A DNA stretch of 64,000 nucleotides from Diphasiastrum complanatum. Lineage: Eukaryota; Streptophyta; Lycopodiopsida; Lycopodiales; Lycopodiaceae. The translations under genes and the position numbers were made by a program. Below the pieces are notes generated by a model. It saw only the letters and a program-made list of their open reading frames with translations, was not told the DNA's origin and searched no databases. Positions 1 to 12,200 of this stretch are shown piece by piece. The stretch's first letter is position 1. Every line of letters starts with the position of its first letter. The stretch lies in NCBI GenBank assembly GCA_029204225.1, contig CM055107.1, positions 4,165,079 through 4,229,078 on the forward strand, read 5' to 3'.

Positions 1-239
1 CTCATGTTCATATCTTGTACTATTCTTTCCATTATTAATGTGATTCCATTGAGATCTCATTGTTTCTAGCTTTCTATTGATATGCTATCATGATTGTCTT
101 GTTCTCTTCTTGCTTTTAGCTTTACTTCATTGTTATTGCTATTAGTTTGGGGTTTGGCACATGACAGATGTGTAGTTGCAGCAGGTGTGACTAACAACTC
201 TCTATTGTGACAATTTGCATACAACTAGCAAAAATTTAC

Positions 240-428
240 GAGCATGAATAAGTGAAACATGTTGAAGTCGACAAACATTTGATATAAGACGTGCAAATTG
301 GCAACATTGAGTTCACATATTGTGACACCAGCAACCATGTTGCTGACATCTTCTGGAAAGATCTCATTCAAAACAAAATTGATATTTTCAGGGGTTTGTT
401 AGGCGTCATAGAAAACAAGTGTGCGTAT
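240..428 (+). pseudogene. Ty1-copia RNase H C-terminal relic
   Basis: The plus strand reads KHVEVDKHLI, one stop codon, then GNIEFTYCDTSNHVADIF and a tail ending GLLGVIENK. This is the end of the RNase H domain of Ty1-copia polyproteins, where the family carries a KHI-x-YH block followed by VADIFTK. An in-frame stop interrupts the stretch and no upstream catalytic residues are visible. I infer a dead fragment with no matching LTR that I can delimit. Confidence 0.75.
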
Positions 429-430
429 TT

Positions 431-2176
431 TGTACTATCATGTACTTCCATGACATGTATTTACATAGTGCTTTTTGTGCTATGTATGTGGGTATCATGC
501 ATCAAATAAAACTCAAAAGAGGTCGAGGCCTATGGCATGTGTCAAATTAATGATTACTCCCATGGAAAGTGGACATACTGGACAGTTCATTGTACGATAT
601 AAATATACTAGAATGATGCTAGCTTTGAGAACAAAATCACCGTTATCCTTTAGTGATAATTGAACTGTTTACTGAACTGTAGGCAGGCATCTAAGGAACA
701 AGCTAGTTTAAGCAATGAGAAAAGCATCTACCTCCTTCAAAACTCAGTCAAACATTTTCCCTCGAAAGTAATCTGATATAAAGACATGCTGAAATTTTAT
801 CCTAGATGATTGGAAAACAAATTAAACTTGTTGGCAAGTGTCATTTTTGCCACTCATCATGTACAGCAGTATCACATCAATCAGCATCAAATTGAATAGG
901 AAACTATGCACATTCAAGAAGCTAGAGAGAAGCTTCAAGAACGTCCATAAATTTGCCATAAATGATTCAAGAAACTGTCAAATTAATCTTAAATGGATCT
1001 GAATCATAGTACAATGTTAGTCAATCAAACGATCAACCCTTATGCTAGAGTTTGACAACACATGATTTGATGGCACATGAACCACTACAACAAAATCAGA
1101 CAAATGAACAATAGCCTCTAAATCTAGCCAGACCTGTGCCACCAATAAAATGTAAACTTGGGGTTGTCTTGTTTGGTTCACTTGAATACTTTTCAAGGAC
1201 TGCTACTAATTCAGTGCTATTCTTATGTATAGAAAACACATGACAGTAACTTTCTACAATATTGTTGTGACTCACGAGATGGACTTAGACGATAGGAACC
1301 TGGTCCTTACATTGCACTCCAGTCGGTTGCTTGCATGCTATGTCTCTACGTCAGCAAGTGAAGTGGAATCTTTGTTTTTCTTAAGAAACTGACGACTGTT
1401 CCATTTTTTAATGGAATGTACCCTATTGGAAGATCTCTTCATCAAAAGGCTCTTTTCCATTCTAGTGCAGGTGTTAAACTTCAAATAAATGATAGCATCC
1501 CAGCCTACCTAAGCTAGCCTTAACTCAGAAATAGATGAGTGAAGTGCAAAACTGTCTTTTATTGCCAAAAAGACATGTCTTGCACACATGTCTAGAAGAC
1601 TTTAGTTGTAAAGCCATCTGGTGAAGCTTATTCCTGGTTCTTATTCAAACTTCAGGCCCAACAACTTTCTCTACTGTACATTAGACATTGATGCTGATGG
1701 CATAATTTGCTTTGCAATTAGCTTACTTTTGTTATCGGGATGGATAACACTCTGGCTGGATCACTTTTGAAGCAGACGTTCTGCTAAAGAAAAGCCTACA
1801 GATATTCATTTAACCCAAATATCTCCTTGTTACGTCCCTTAGAATAATATCCATTCTTGCTATATATTTTGTAGAAACTTATGTAGATGCCTTTTGTACA
1901 GCATCAGCATTGTAAATTACTTTGTTTATGATAGACCTGGCACAAGACAAGACATAATGAGTCATGCTTCAATTCAAATGGCTTATCTTGAGCTACGAAG
2001 TTTTTGTTTAATAAATATGATTTGCTATACCAAAAAGGAGAAAGGACAGTTGCACGCTTACATTCTTGTCAATTTTGTTTTTGAGAGTGAATATGTTTTT
2101 GGTTTATCTTTAGTTCTATGGAGCATGAGACGCTTTGTGTGTGAGTGTGGCATAAAGTTGTTGCCTGTGCATGCAG
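431..2176. other. No gene seen; probably intron or upstream sequence of the GT4 gene
   Basis: AT-rich sequence with short open frames only. I searched for the preceding conserved exon of the glycosyltransferase (an EAMA-x-x-x-PV type motif) and did not see it, so it probably lies left of the window. The stretch ends in a clear splice acceptor, a pyrimidine-poor tract followed by TGCATGCAG. Confidence 0.4.
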
Positions 2177-2434
2177 GGTACTGCAGCAGGTGGCACAGTT
2201 GAGATTGTAAATGATGGATCAACAGGCATTCTCCACCCGGTAGGGAAAGAAGGTATCTCAGTACTTGCATCAAACATGATGACACTTTTTCTCAATCAGA
2301 ATCTGAGAGTAACAATGGGCAGAAATAGCGACAAAAGGGTAAGGGAGAACTTCCTGGAGCACCATATGTCACAGAAGATTGGTATTGTTTTTAAGGAAAT
2401 TTTGGAGAAGAGCAAGCGGTCCACTTATGTTTGA
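2177..2434 (+). CDS. GT4-family glycosyltransferase, last exon (partial gene)
   Basis: The exon opens after TGCATGCAG with GTAAGGTVEIVNDGSTG, then LLHP-like ILHPVGKEG, and ends RVRENFLEHHMSQKIGIVF before a TGA. In plant GT4 (glycosyltransferase family 1 fold) proteins the G-T-x-x-G-G-T-x-EI block sits in the C-terminal Rossmann domain and contacts the nucleotide-sugar donor. The FLEHHMS-x-x-I helix is typical of the C-terminus of the plant UDP-glycosyltransferase-like GT4 subgroup. About 86 residues are here; the donor/acceptor substrates cannot be told. The rest of the gene must lie to the left. The exon is open to its stop with no frameshift, which argues for a live gene. Confidence 0.8.
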   Translation, partial: GTAAGGTVEIVNDGSTGILHPVGKEGISVLASNMMTLFLNQNLRVTMGRNSDKRVRENFLEHHMSQKIGIVFKEILEKSKRSTYV

Positions 2435-3785
2435 TGAGAATGGAGCACCAAAAGTCTGATAGCCTATTGGAGTTCAGAGGACAATGTTTCGCATATGAGG
2501 CAGTTTTTCATGCCTCCAAAGTTTACCAGAGTTGTTCATACAGTAATATGTCTAAGATGGAGAATGATCTCCGACTGAATCCCCGGCTCCCTAGAAGCTG
2601 CGGCCAGGTGGTCCGTCCCTCTCGAGGCGGAGTCTCCCGTCGTCAAAAGACTCATGCCATCGACCTTTGGAGGAAACTGAAGAGCTCTGTTGCAAATAGT
2701 AAACAGCTTAGCTTGGATCCTCTGCTTTTAAGATAAATCTCCTGCATATATTCATAGTTGCTGGTGTTGGTTGGTCTCAGTGTGGCGAAAACATATCGGA
2801 GTTTTGCATTGATATTTTTTTCGTTTATCAGTTCAATATTCTTGCTCAGGAACCAGGAAATAGACATAGATGAATTATCACAAACTGGGAAACACTCGTT
2901 GCCGGTATCTATTTTTTGGTGTTCATATTTTGTAGACTTGTAATGGAGTCACTGTTACATCACATGCCAATGTCATATGTGTGGTAGACCAAATTCACCA
3001 CTCTGAAGCAGAAGGTGGGTTCAAATTAGTGCCAGCCTTTGTCATGCCTGACTTCTCTCCAAGTTTGATGTCGCAAACATGGAAGCATGATATTGTGTCA
3101 CAAACCAAGGGTTACTCTTGTTAAGATACTTCACAAGGAATTATCAGAGGCAAACAGTAAAATTTTCTTCAAGGACAAAATGTGCTTCCAATGTCTTGTT
3201 CAGCCTCACAATATTGATCATTACGTTGCTGTAGTAGCTGCAATAAAGCATTTGTCCTTGGCCTATGTTTATTTTTGTGTATATATTATCGGACTACAGA
3301 TACGCCAAAATCTGGCAGTATGTAAGAGATTATGGAAGGGTGCAACTATCCAAAAGTACCTAACCTGTCAAGATGAACACAGGATATTCTACTGGCCATC
3401 ACTCAAAACTAACAATGCATATATACTTTCTTGAGTCGATTCTCATTCAATTAGCTGGGAACTTTATTCTTCCTTGTGTGACTATTGTGGAAATGAGATA
3501 TTTTGACCCTCTCTGTTTTGGCATAGAGTATTTGTGCTTTAAAATCTAGTTGGCAATTTTATGCTAATTTGGTGATTTTAGGATCATTATGACCATTGTC
3601 CTATGAGGTAAAATATGTCTCATATGTCTTTTGCTCCCATAAAATAATGGTGTAATTGGTATCCTTAAAGTCTTAGGATAATACTCAGACTTGAAGTGCT
3701 GCAATATTCTTGGATTGTAAGATGGTATCTCATGAAGTTGTAGTTTTTATGAAATTTACACGAATCATATATAACACATGCCAAA
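2435..3785. other. 3' flank of the GT4 gene, no further gene seen
   Basis: The first few hundred bases are the likely 3' UTR. A short GC-rich patch (about 2575-2650, rich in CGGC and CTCGAGG) stands out against the AT-rich surroundings. No protein family is recognisable on either strand. Confidence 0.4.
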
Positions 3786-3793
3786 TAGATCAA

Positions 3794-4102
3794 ATGGCAG
3801 ACGAAGAAGAGACCATCGTTGTTCCACAATCTACCGAAGCAGGGCCATCTACATCTACGGTCGTACCGTTGTTTCGAAAACCAATCACCATCAAGAAGGA
3901 GATACATAAATTCTTACAACAACATACGTATGAATCCTCGAGGGGTGGTTGGGTAATCAAGATCAAGATTTTAGAAATTGAAGCAGGCAAGTAATTGGAT
4001 AAGCTACCCGCATTGGGTGAGCAACCACCATGTCAAAGAATAGTATTTGAAAAGACTTCATATTTCATTCGGAGTTATGTTGCACCAAAGATCAATAGGT
4101 GA
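3794..4102 (+). pseudogene. Unrecognised degraded reading frame
   Basis: An ATG frame begins MADEEETIVVPQSTEAGPST and continues with a basic stretch, reaches a TAA at 3992, and then stays open in the same frame (LDKLPALGEQPPCQRIVFEK) to 4102. Continuation of sense-like sequence past one stop suggests a decayed gene rather than a chance ORF. I do not recognise the protein. It has no zinc-knuckle, protease or membrane segment that I can see. Confidence 0.35.
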
Positions 4103-4979
4103 TTTTGGATCTTAGTGATTCACAAAATCTTCACAGTACAGACTTGCAAACTTGTCGTTCTGAACAAGAATCCTACTCTTGAAACACCCATTGCCTCCCA
4201 TAACATTATTTGCATGAATAAGTTTGAACCATCTCAATGCCCTTCTGAGCAGACTTGGGCTCAGGTACGTGGACATTAAATTGACACTAGATTTAATAGA
4301 AATAATATGCACCAAGCCAGAATTTGGAACTGGAAAAGACCTTTCTTTAAATGTAGATGCGACGATAAATGCAAGAACAACACCTCCATTGTCTGGTGCA
4401 ATCATTCCGTTTGGTACATGATGAACAATCTGAGTAAATTCTTTCTTGGGGCATCTTTCCAAAATCATATGAATGCCTTCTTTTTATGGTTACACAAACC
4501 AGCCAGAGATGTTGTCAAATCACACTTGACCTTCCTTTTTATATGCCAACATAGGATTGGTGCATCCATTGTGCTTGTTACAAACCCTTCTGCCAAACTT
4601 CTTGCCAATATGAGTGATGTCGATAACATTAGGGAAACTGAACGTCTCCTCAAAAGACCAAGCTTCTCTACTCTTCAAGATAAGTTCTTCCAAAACTCCA
4701 CCAAAAGGACGGGTACATTTAACCTCAACAATCCGAGTTCTGTTGTTTTTGGACAAAATGTGGGTAAAAGAAAGAAATTTATGGGATACAAGGGAAAGGA
4801 AGGACAAGGCAGTAGTACGAAAGACGATTTGCTGATTAAAAGACTGAATTTTTACAAGGATTGATTGATTTGCAGGCCCGAGGAAGTTTTGGATAGGAGG
4901 GAAATTACTAGGAATACAGTGGATCAGCACGCACAATGATAACGGAAAGATCTTTTTACATTTACGTTTTTGTAATAGG
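4103..4979. other. Overlapping open frames on both strands, none recognised
   Basis: Two minus-strand frames (4112-4468 and 4520-4993) and plus-strand frames (4224-4421, 4307-4864) overlap. None contains a domain I recognise, and I cannot decide which strand, if any, was coding. It lies between two degraded plus-strand frames and may belong with them. Confidence 0.3.
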
Positions 4980-5728
4980 ATGTTTGAAACCATTCATGTG
5001 AAGCAATTTTACGCTCGCATTTTATTACAGATATTTGGCTTTATTCATGCGTCCTTTCACTACATTGTTATTGCTTGGTCATATATGCCTTATATCAAAA
5101 CAGAATGGTACTTTTCATATGATGTCTTTTGCGATTTCAAAATAGAAAATCTACTTTTATGTTCATGTGCTACTTTGAAATGTCTTACAAAATTCATTTC
5201 TGAGAAATTTGATCATGTTCTAACAACGAATTGCAATATAATTAGAATTAAGTGCCTAAAACAATCTATAGAAAAAGGTCTGAATCATATTATTTTACAG
5301 CAGCATACTAACATTTATAATGTGGCTACTGAATTACACGATGGTTGGATCAAACTTATGAAACTGCTACCCGTGTATGCAATAATGAACGAGGATACTG
5401 TCAAAAAACATGCCAATATATGTAGGAACTTCGCTATAGATTTCTTGAAATGTAAAAGAAAATATTGTATTTCTACATAAAAAGGTCAATGCCAACAATG
5501 AATGACAATGGTTGATCACCTGTATATCAATGGTGTCGATAAGGCACAACATAATCCATGTTTTATGTGTATATACCTTGTCAAAAAGCTTGTTATTAAA
5601 AGACTTGATAGTCCGGACTTTGCGCCATTCCTCGATAATGCAACTAACTACGTTTCAAATTCCCTAGAACATATAAATGCAACTATGGGCAAGATATTAC
5701 CAAAGGACTTCATCTATTCAAACAAACT
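4980..5728 (+). pseudogene. Unrecognised AT-rich reading frame with two stops, cut by an LTR
   Basis: One frame runs about 250 codons with only two stops (near 5480 and 5501). It contains hydrophobic and Lys/Asn/Ile-rich stretches, for example KLLPVYAIMNEDTVKKHANI and later LDSPDFAPFLDNATNYVSN. The frame ends exactly where the Ty3-type LTR begins, so the LTR insertion may have cut a longer coding sequence. No family was recognised. Its composition differs from the host exons seen elsewhere in the window. Confidence 0.35.
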
Positions 5729-6493
5729 TGTTGTCCCTTATGTTAGCCCAACATATGAATTTATTGTGGCATGTGTTTTGTAAGCCCATAAGTAGATTCA
5801 GATTAGGAAAACCTTATGCTTAGACCTTTTACTATTTAAGTTTGACTATTACAAACAATCATTTGTAATGGTTCAACTTAGAAAGTCTAAGTTTAAGATT
5901 TAAATCCTAAGTTAAGTTAATTCCTAAGTTCAAGTTAAGTTTAATTCTAAGTTAGTGTAAGTGCACAAGTTAATTAGCTTTAAGTTTGGACTTAGTCCCA
6001 TAAGCATCTTTAACTCTTTCCATATATGGGAGTGGATTTGGGCCTCCAACACACTTGTACAAGCTATTGAATTAATAGAAACACTTTTGTGTAATTTTTC
6101 TATGCTTACTTGTGTCCCATTGGTGACTGAATACCTCGTGGTAGGTGCTCGAGCCCCACTAGGCCTTCGCCTTTGGATTGTGTAATCAATTATGGGATAA
6201 TTAGTTCATCTTCATCCCTTGTGGAGTTAACTAGGATTGCTGATCTTTGTTTATGCTTTTTGTAGAAATCACTAGATGGGGGGCAGCCATAGTGATGTTA
6301 ACCATTTTCGTTTTTATTAGAAATATCTTCTAGAAGGGAGACCGCCTTGGAAGACACTTAGAGAACAATAGAATACGTGATTTGAGTGGAACTTATCCGA
6401 ACTTACCCTACACAACACATTTTAGTATCAATTTAAATCTATTAGATGGGAGACCGCCATAATAGAATCTAAGAAGATACTAAAAGTACAACA
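5729..6493 (+). mobile_element. LTR of a Ty3/gypsy-type element (5' LTR)
   Basis: It begins TGTTGTCCCTTATGTTAG and ends ...ACAACA, so it has TG...CA ends. Its first 240 bases match the LTR beginning at 52528, which follows a polypurine tract. It is followed immediately by a degenerate PBS, which makes this the 5' LTR of a plus-strand element. Length is 765 bp. Two near-repeats of GGGAGACCGCC lie in its last third. Confidence 0.7.
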
Positions 6494-6512
6494 TTGACGT
6501 CGTTGCCGCTCA
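6494..6512 (+). promoter_or_regulatory. Degenerate tRNA-Asp-type primer-binding site
   Basis: TTGACGTCGTTGCCGCTCA directly follows the LTR end. It resembles TGGCGCCGTTGCCGGGGA, the tRNA-Asp-complementary PBS known from plant Athila-type gypsy elements, with several changes. The better copy of this site is at 45434. Confidence 0.55.
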
Positions 6513-7790
6513 TTTCATTACTTCTATTGCTTATTTTTCCTTGCCTTTCCATTGATTTTCTTGCTTCTTTTTTCATTCATCTTGTTTCAGTTTTTTTTAA
6601 CAAATCCCTCTTCCATTGAACTACCGTACTACCTCATTTCGGATAGGGGGAAGAACCAAGGACCTTGGTTTAGTTTTTTAAGTGTTTTTTAAGCAGTTTT
6701 TTTATGATTTGGGTTGATTTTTGTATGAAACCTCACCAACAGAATTTGCCCCTCTGCACAAGACCTGAACAGAGCACCAGCCTTTCGAAACTCCTCTGTG
6801 TGAATTCTTGGTTCGGTCAGAAAATATCCCAAACAACTGTTCTGACCTGTTCTTTGACAATGATCACATCCAAAATCAGCTCAGATAAACTTGCCCACCA
6901 TACAGAGTCCAGAAAAAACAGTGCCAAACCTCTTTGACCCATGTGCGAATTCTCTGGAGCTGACAATTGTCAAAAAACATCAACTTTACTCAAATTTTTC
7001 AACAAAAATCATCAAGACAGAATTTGTCCACTAACCTAATGGATTGAGAAAACCTTGCGAATTCTTAGGGCTCTGTGCGAATTCCTTTTTGTCGAAAAAG
7101 TTGCAATTTTGAGCAAACAACTAATTTGCCACACATAGAGTGCAGAACAACTCATGCATCCAACAATTTATCTACCTCTGAAAATCAAAAATCTATAGAT
7201 TGCGGTCCATCGCATTTCTGATGGCCATTTTCTTTACATAATGCATGGAGCAACGAACTATCATTATCAAAACAAAGGAGACAGCTCATCGTTGATGGTA
7301 GAGCGATCAACTGGCATATTATAGGTTTCATATGTGCTCACGGTAATCATGCATAGTAGCCGATGTCAAGAGCCACTCAAAAGCTTGAAAAGGTGTGTAT
7401 CATACATGTTGATACGTTCACAGATGATCTTTGAGCTAGCACCACTTGTAGGATCCTTCCACGAGTTTTGGGAAGCAAAAATACAATATGAATCTACTAT
7501 AATCCCAGAATCATGTAAGCTCATTTCAAAGCAAGCACATGTCACTCTTAAAGTGTACATAAATGTTTAAGCCATCCATTCAATTACTTCCATACCTTAA
7601 TTTGTAGTATCCCTCATTCAACAACATTCATTGATCTCCTCTTATCCAAGCAACAACAGTAGCAGTGTAGCAGCCAACCAAAAAGGAAGGAGCAAAAAAG
7701 ATAGATAGAGAGAGAGAGCAGGAAGAGTGAAAGTTAGGGTTGTAGTCACCTTCCCTTAAATAGAGTTTTCAGTACATCTAAGTCAGTAGG
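6513..7790 (+). other. Leader of the truncated Ty3-type element, then no gene seen
   Basis: Non-coding sequence with repeated GTGCGAATTC phrases (around 6800, 6945, 7060, 7075). It resembles in style, though not base for base, the long leader at 50.1-51.2 kb in front of the gag-only element of the same LTR family. No gag or pol remains. The right boundary of the element is not visible. Confidence 0.4.
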
Positions 7791-7799
7791 TGCATACAA

Positions 7800-8444
7800 G
7801 TGCACACCGGAGATGAACAAAAGCCAAAAGATCCTCAAGGAGGAGGAGAATGGGCAAAGCGAGATAAGAAAGCTAAGGTTATTCTCTTACTGAGCATTGA
7901 TGACACTCAGTTAATGTATGTCTATTCTTCAGAGACAACAAAGCAAGTCTAGAATCTTGTTTAAGGGATGTATCAAGATCCTCCATAAGCAGCAAATTGG
8001 ATTTGAGACACTCTTCAAGATTCAGAAGATGACTCTATAAGTGACCATTTCCAAAAACTGCAAACCATCATAGAGAAACTTGCTACCATCCAATGTAAGA
8101 TTGAGGAAGATGAAAATATAATTTTGTATCTTAATAGTCTATCAGAACCTTAAGCATCCTTGGCCTCTATTCCTACATGCACACCAGGAATGACAATAAT
8201 TCAGGTTATCAAATCACTCCTCCTACAAGAAGTACTACGCAACAAAAAAGCAAACAACAAAACCAGTGGCAGTAATGAATTTGCTCTCTTCTCAAAGACA
8301 AGGAAAAGTGTGATAGACAAGGAGAAGTGCACATACTGCAGTAAAGCTGGCCATAATACAAAAAAATGCTGGAAGAAGGCGTACGACGACACCCAATCAC
8401 ATGAAGCTCGCTTGGTGCAAGAAGAAGAAATCATAACATCATGA
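7800..8444 (+). pseudogene. Ty1-copia gag relic with intact zinc knuckle
   Basis: The start reads like WAKRDKKAKVILLLSIDD and then SSETTKQV, matching the copia gag block that usually reads W-x-x-x-D-x-x-A-x-x-I-x-LS and AKE-x-W. After several stops a CCHC knuckle, CTYCSKAGHNTKKC (CX2CX4HX4C), is intact near 8330-8370. Gag packages RNA in the virus-like particle. No protease, integrase or RT follows. About 190 bases later a purine tract and LTR begin, so either the element was gag-only or pol has been deleted. Confidence 0.7.
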
Positions 8445-8636
8445 GTAATTTCTAGTTTATCAATGTAGAACAAAGTCATAAAATGCATAAGCAGTTCAAG
8501 AGAGGAAACATAGCGCATACAATAGATGACTTGAAGTTTCAATTGTACTTGTAGAACATTTATGTGTGGGAGGTTCGAAGAGTGGATAAAGCTGGAAAAT
8601 AGATTAGTGTTATAGTGTTTTGATCAAGTGAGGGAT

Positions 8637-9020
<384 letters not shown>

Positions 9021-9253
9021 GTAATGATAAAACATTTTTTTGGATGGATCTTCTCCTAAGCGAAGCATGAGTGCATCTTTTTATAATGTGAAAATGATGC
9101 AAAAGAAATATTGCAAGGGTATTGACATGTATGGTTGGATTTTATTGGTTGGTTGAAAACATATGATTAGTTATAGTGCATTTGAAATGTTAATCCTAGA
9201 TTGCAATCTTACCTACAATTCCATTTCCATTTAAATTAACTAGCAAAATTACA

Positions 9254-9256
<3 letters not shown>

Positions 9257-9316
<60 letters not shown>
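9257..9316. repeat. (TC)n microsatellite, 30 units
   Basis: A perfect 60-base TC run, 245 bases right of the longer CT tract and separated from it by ordinary sequence. Confidence 0.97.
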
Positions 9317-9318
<2 letters not shown>

Positions 9319-10435
9319 GGATAGTATCTAATTTACATTATCCCATCTTGCTAAACAATTTTTTTTGGCACCATGGTTCGACGTCTCAACGAACGATGGC
9401 TTCCTCTACAAGCCATCATGTCGCATCTTCCACAAGCTTTGTATGCTGACCTAAGAGGAGAACCTATGGCTATCTATACATGACGTAGTCCATAGCCTTC
9501 ATAATTCTCTCTCCTTTCTTCTCTACTTCTCCATTCTTTGCTTCCTCATACTGTTTACTAATCGGCAGTGCCCACCTATGTTCATGGATCGTGACCTACA
9601 ACCTTTACTGGTGAGTCTTTGTCATACATGTTATCATGGCTTGGATATACACGTTTTCATTATCATTTCTTGCACACCTCCATCGCTGGCTGGCCGCGAC
9701 CAGCTATGGATTTTTTTGCATCGATTTTGCTCATTCATCGTTGATAAACAACTACATAAATTGGCTTAGTCTAAGTCATCTTTGATTAGTAAACATTCCA
9801 CAGTAGAGCGCACCTGCTGGCCACCAGCTACACGTGAGGAACCCACGCTTTTTAAAGCCCACCTCACACCATTTTCAGCATTGATACAACGTGCTAATAT
9901 AACACATTTGATTGCATAACAATCAGCCCACTGAAAGCATGATTATCTATGTATTAGTTTGCTGGTGGATCAGCGACCATTATGAACAATGAAATTACCA
10001 TACTGATATATGAATCATGCACAACCTTCATATCATTCTTCCACATGTTTTGCATGTCTTCTGCATACTAGCTTTTAGCCTTACTTAAAGTTTTTTGTTG
10101 CCCATTCTTCTCAGCCTCCTTATCATTCGATTTGGACCTCTACTTCTCACATATAGCTTCGTGTGATTCTGGATTACATGATCCGAGATTACATCTCTCA
10201 TACCAATCCAAAGTCAGGTATGACGTTTCAAAGTAGTTGTCTGTCTTTAACGTGTTTAGCTACAATCTAATCATCTCATGCTTTCAAAAGCTATTACTTG
10301 CTATTTATCAACTAAGTTTGCTCTTGCAAAGCAAACACTTAACTCTTTGATGTTCAGGGTTACCTTTCAAGTTATTTTTGTAGTATCAAAACTCAATAGC
10401 TTTGTACTATGTTTGGCTTTTTAAAGACTCCTATA
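9317..10435. other. No gene seen
   Basis: AT-rich sequence between the microsatellite and the minus-strand copia gag. The right part (from about 10100) probably belongs to the same minus-strand element downstream of gag, but I see no conserved pol motif. Confidence 0.35.
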
Positions 10436-10439
10436 TTGT

Positions 10440-10970
10440 GAAAGAATCATGGAATCCTCACAAGAAAACACATCCACTTCTATTCACCAGTTTTCATACA
10501 TAGAAGGTAGGCTCGATAGCAATGTCATAATTGTGTCTTGATCATCGATAATTGATTCGACAGTTGCCATCTACTACAAGAGATTCTTGAACTGGTTAAC
10601 GTGATTATGAAGAGAATCACCATTCAACATCTTGAGCGAGAAGAATTTTCTTCTAAGATGCAACTTAGAAGTTACGTCCCTCACATCATATAGTGCACTT
10701 AGGATGTCCCATACTTCTTTCAAAGTTTGAGCTTCTACTATATGGCCAATCTAAGTGTCTGATATATTGAGAATGATTAGCCCGAAAGCTTTGCCATCCT
10801 TCGATGTCCATTTAGAGGACTGTGTCGTCTTCAACCTTCAATTCGATACTTGTGACAACATCCCACAACTCATTAGCAATCAGTAAAATCTTCATCTTAA
10901 ATTTCCACAAATAGTAATTGGATCCATTCAACTTTTCTGCCATGAGACTAGCTTTACTTTGATAATCCAT
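10440..10970 (-). pseudogene. Ty1-copia gag relic (family A)
   Basis: Reading leftwards from an ATG at 10970: MDYQSKASLMAEKLNGSNYY, then LWKFKMKILLIANELWDVV, a frameshift, IILNISDT, EVWDILSALYDVRDVTSKL and LHLRRKFFSLKM. This is the UBN2/gag domain of Ty1-copia elements. The same gag appears at 46616 (+) and 48129 (-), so three copies of one family lie in the window. A frameshift and several stops make it dead. The start is preceded on this strand by PBS-like sequences and an LTR end, as expected. Confidence 0.8.
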
Positions 10971-11047
10971 CTAGAAGTTAGTCTATATAAAGAGATTACA
11001 AGCAAAACTTTGCTATGATACCAAGTATAGCTCTGATATTAGATATT

Positions 11048-11059
11048 GCTCTGACTCCA
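11048..11059 (-). promoter_or_regulatory. Mutated PBS of the family-A copia element
   Basis: On the minus strand TGGAGTCAGAGC follows the LTR end CCAACA. It matches the initiator-Met tRNA PBS TGGTATCAGAGC except at three positions. A second PBS-like phrase, TTGGTATCATAGC, lies about 35 bases further into the element. Confidence 0.5.
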
Positions 11060-12200
11060 TGTTGGATGAAGGAAAGAGGATACAATAGTAATGAAATCGA
11101 AGTAGAACAATGAACTATCGAGCCTTGCAAAATAATCCTTCTTCTAATGTATGACTACACCTATAAAAAACCAACAAAGTTATCGTGACAATTGTCACGT
11201 TCATTCTTTTAGTAACTAACTTTGAAATCATTAGTACCAAAGTGATTTCATAGACAAACAATTACAATGTGATTGACAGATATAGAATATTGCAGTATCA
11301 AATCATTCGACAATTCAAACTAATCAATAAGAGATTTAACATATACAAATAACTTCAGAGAAGCATGCATACATTTTGACATAGTACTGAACACAATAAG
11401 AAAGTATGATGAATTCAGTAAGTAGAATGTACAAATCAGATGGTGTGAGTAGAAAACAATAGCGAATGAAACCGCGTACTCTAAAATATCTCTGAGTAAC
11501 TGATAACTCTGTCTGATGCACTTCCAGTTGATAAGCAGTAAGCACTGCTAGCAATATTCAATGTAGAAACTTATGTCATAAAAACTTTGTTACTTGATCA
11601 TTGTCATATCTTGTAATGATCAGCTATTTATACTAATGAGGAATGCCACTTAGGGTTATTTAATCAGGGAAACTAATTAGGTCGTAGGTCGCAATTGGAG
11701 CTTAGCCACAATGTGTTGTCATCCATCCAGTGAGGACTTCCTAGAAATTTACTTGCTAACCAACTTGGGTAAGTCGGAAACAGCCTTCAACACCTTCGAT
11801 AGTTTGTCGTCGTCGAAGCCACTTGTTAAGCGATTCCCATGTATTTCTACAGATTATGTAGAAACACGAAGAAAACTGTGGACTTGGATAAATAAATGGA
11901 AGTAGTTATAGGATTATAGGCCAAGTGTCACAATTTCATGTAATTAATAGTTAGGTAATGATTAGAAATTAAGGGAATCTTTTTAGATAAGGTTCATTGG
12001 TCTTCCTTGAGCTCCAAGTCGAGAGTGCCTAGAAAATAGAGATTTTTGGCAATATTGGCCATCTGCTACATGACTCACTAGAATATAATGTCAAATGGGT
12101 TGTCATAGCATGCTTATCAGATAAACCAGATAAAATGCAATATACTAGGTTGTTGAACCCCAAAGAGATAGCTTTCTTCAAATAATTGCAATGAATTGTG
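11060..12200 (-). mobile_element. Probable 5' LTR of the family-A copia element
   Basis: On the minus strand it ends in ...TCATCCAACA at 11060 next to the PBS. TATAAATA (minus strand, 11632-11625) is a candidate LTR promoter. The outer end is not defined: I found no CAACA at about the expected 1.1 kb distance, so the left coordinate is firm and the right one is a guess. Confidence 0.4.

Noticed and set aside
2431-2736. 101-codon frame after the GT4 stop codon
   Set aside because: It lies in the presumed 3' UTR, has no domain and no start context support.
4112-4993. Two minus-strand frames of 118 and 157 codons
   Set aside because: They overlap plus-strand frames of similar length, have no domain and no splice signals, so I did not call a gene.
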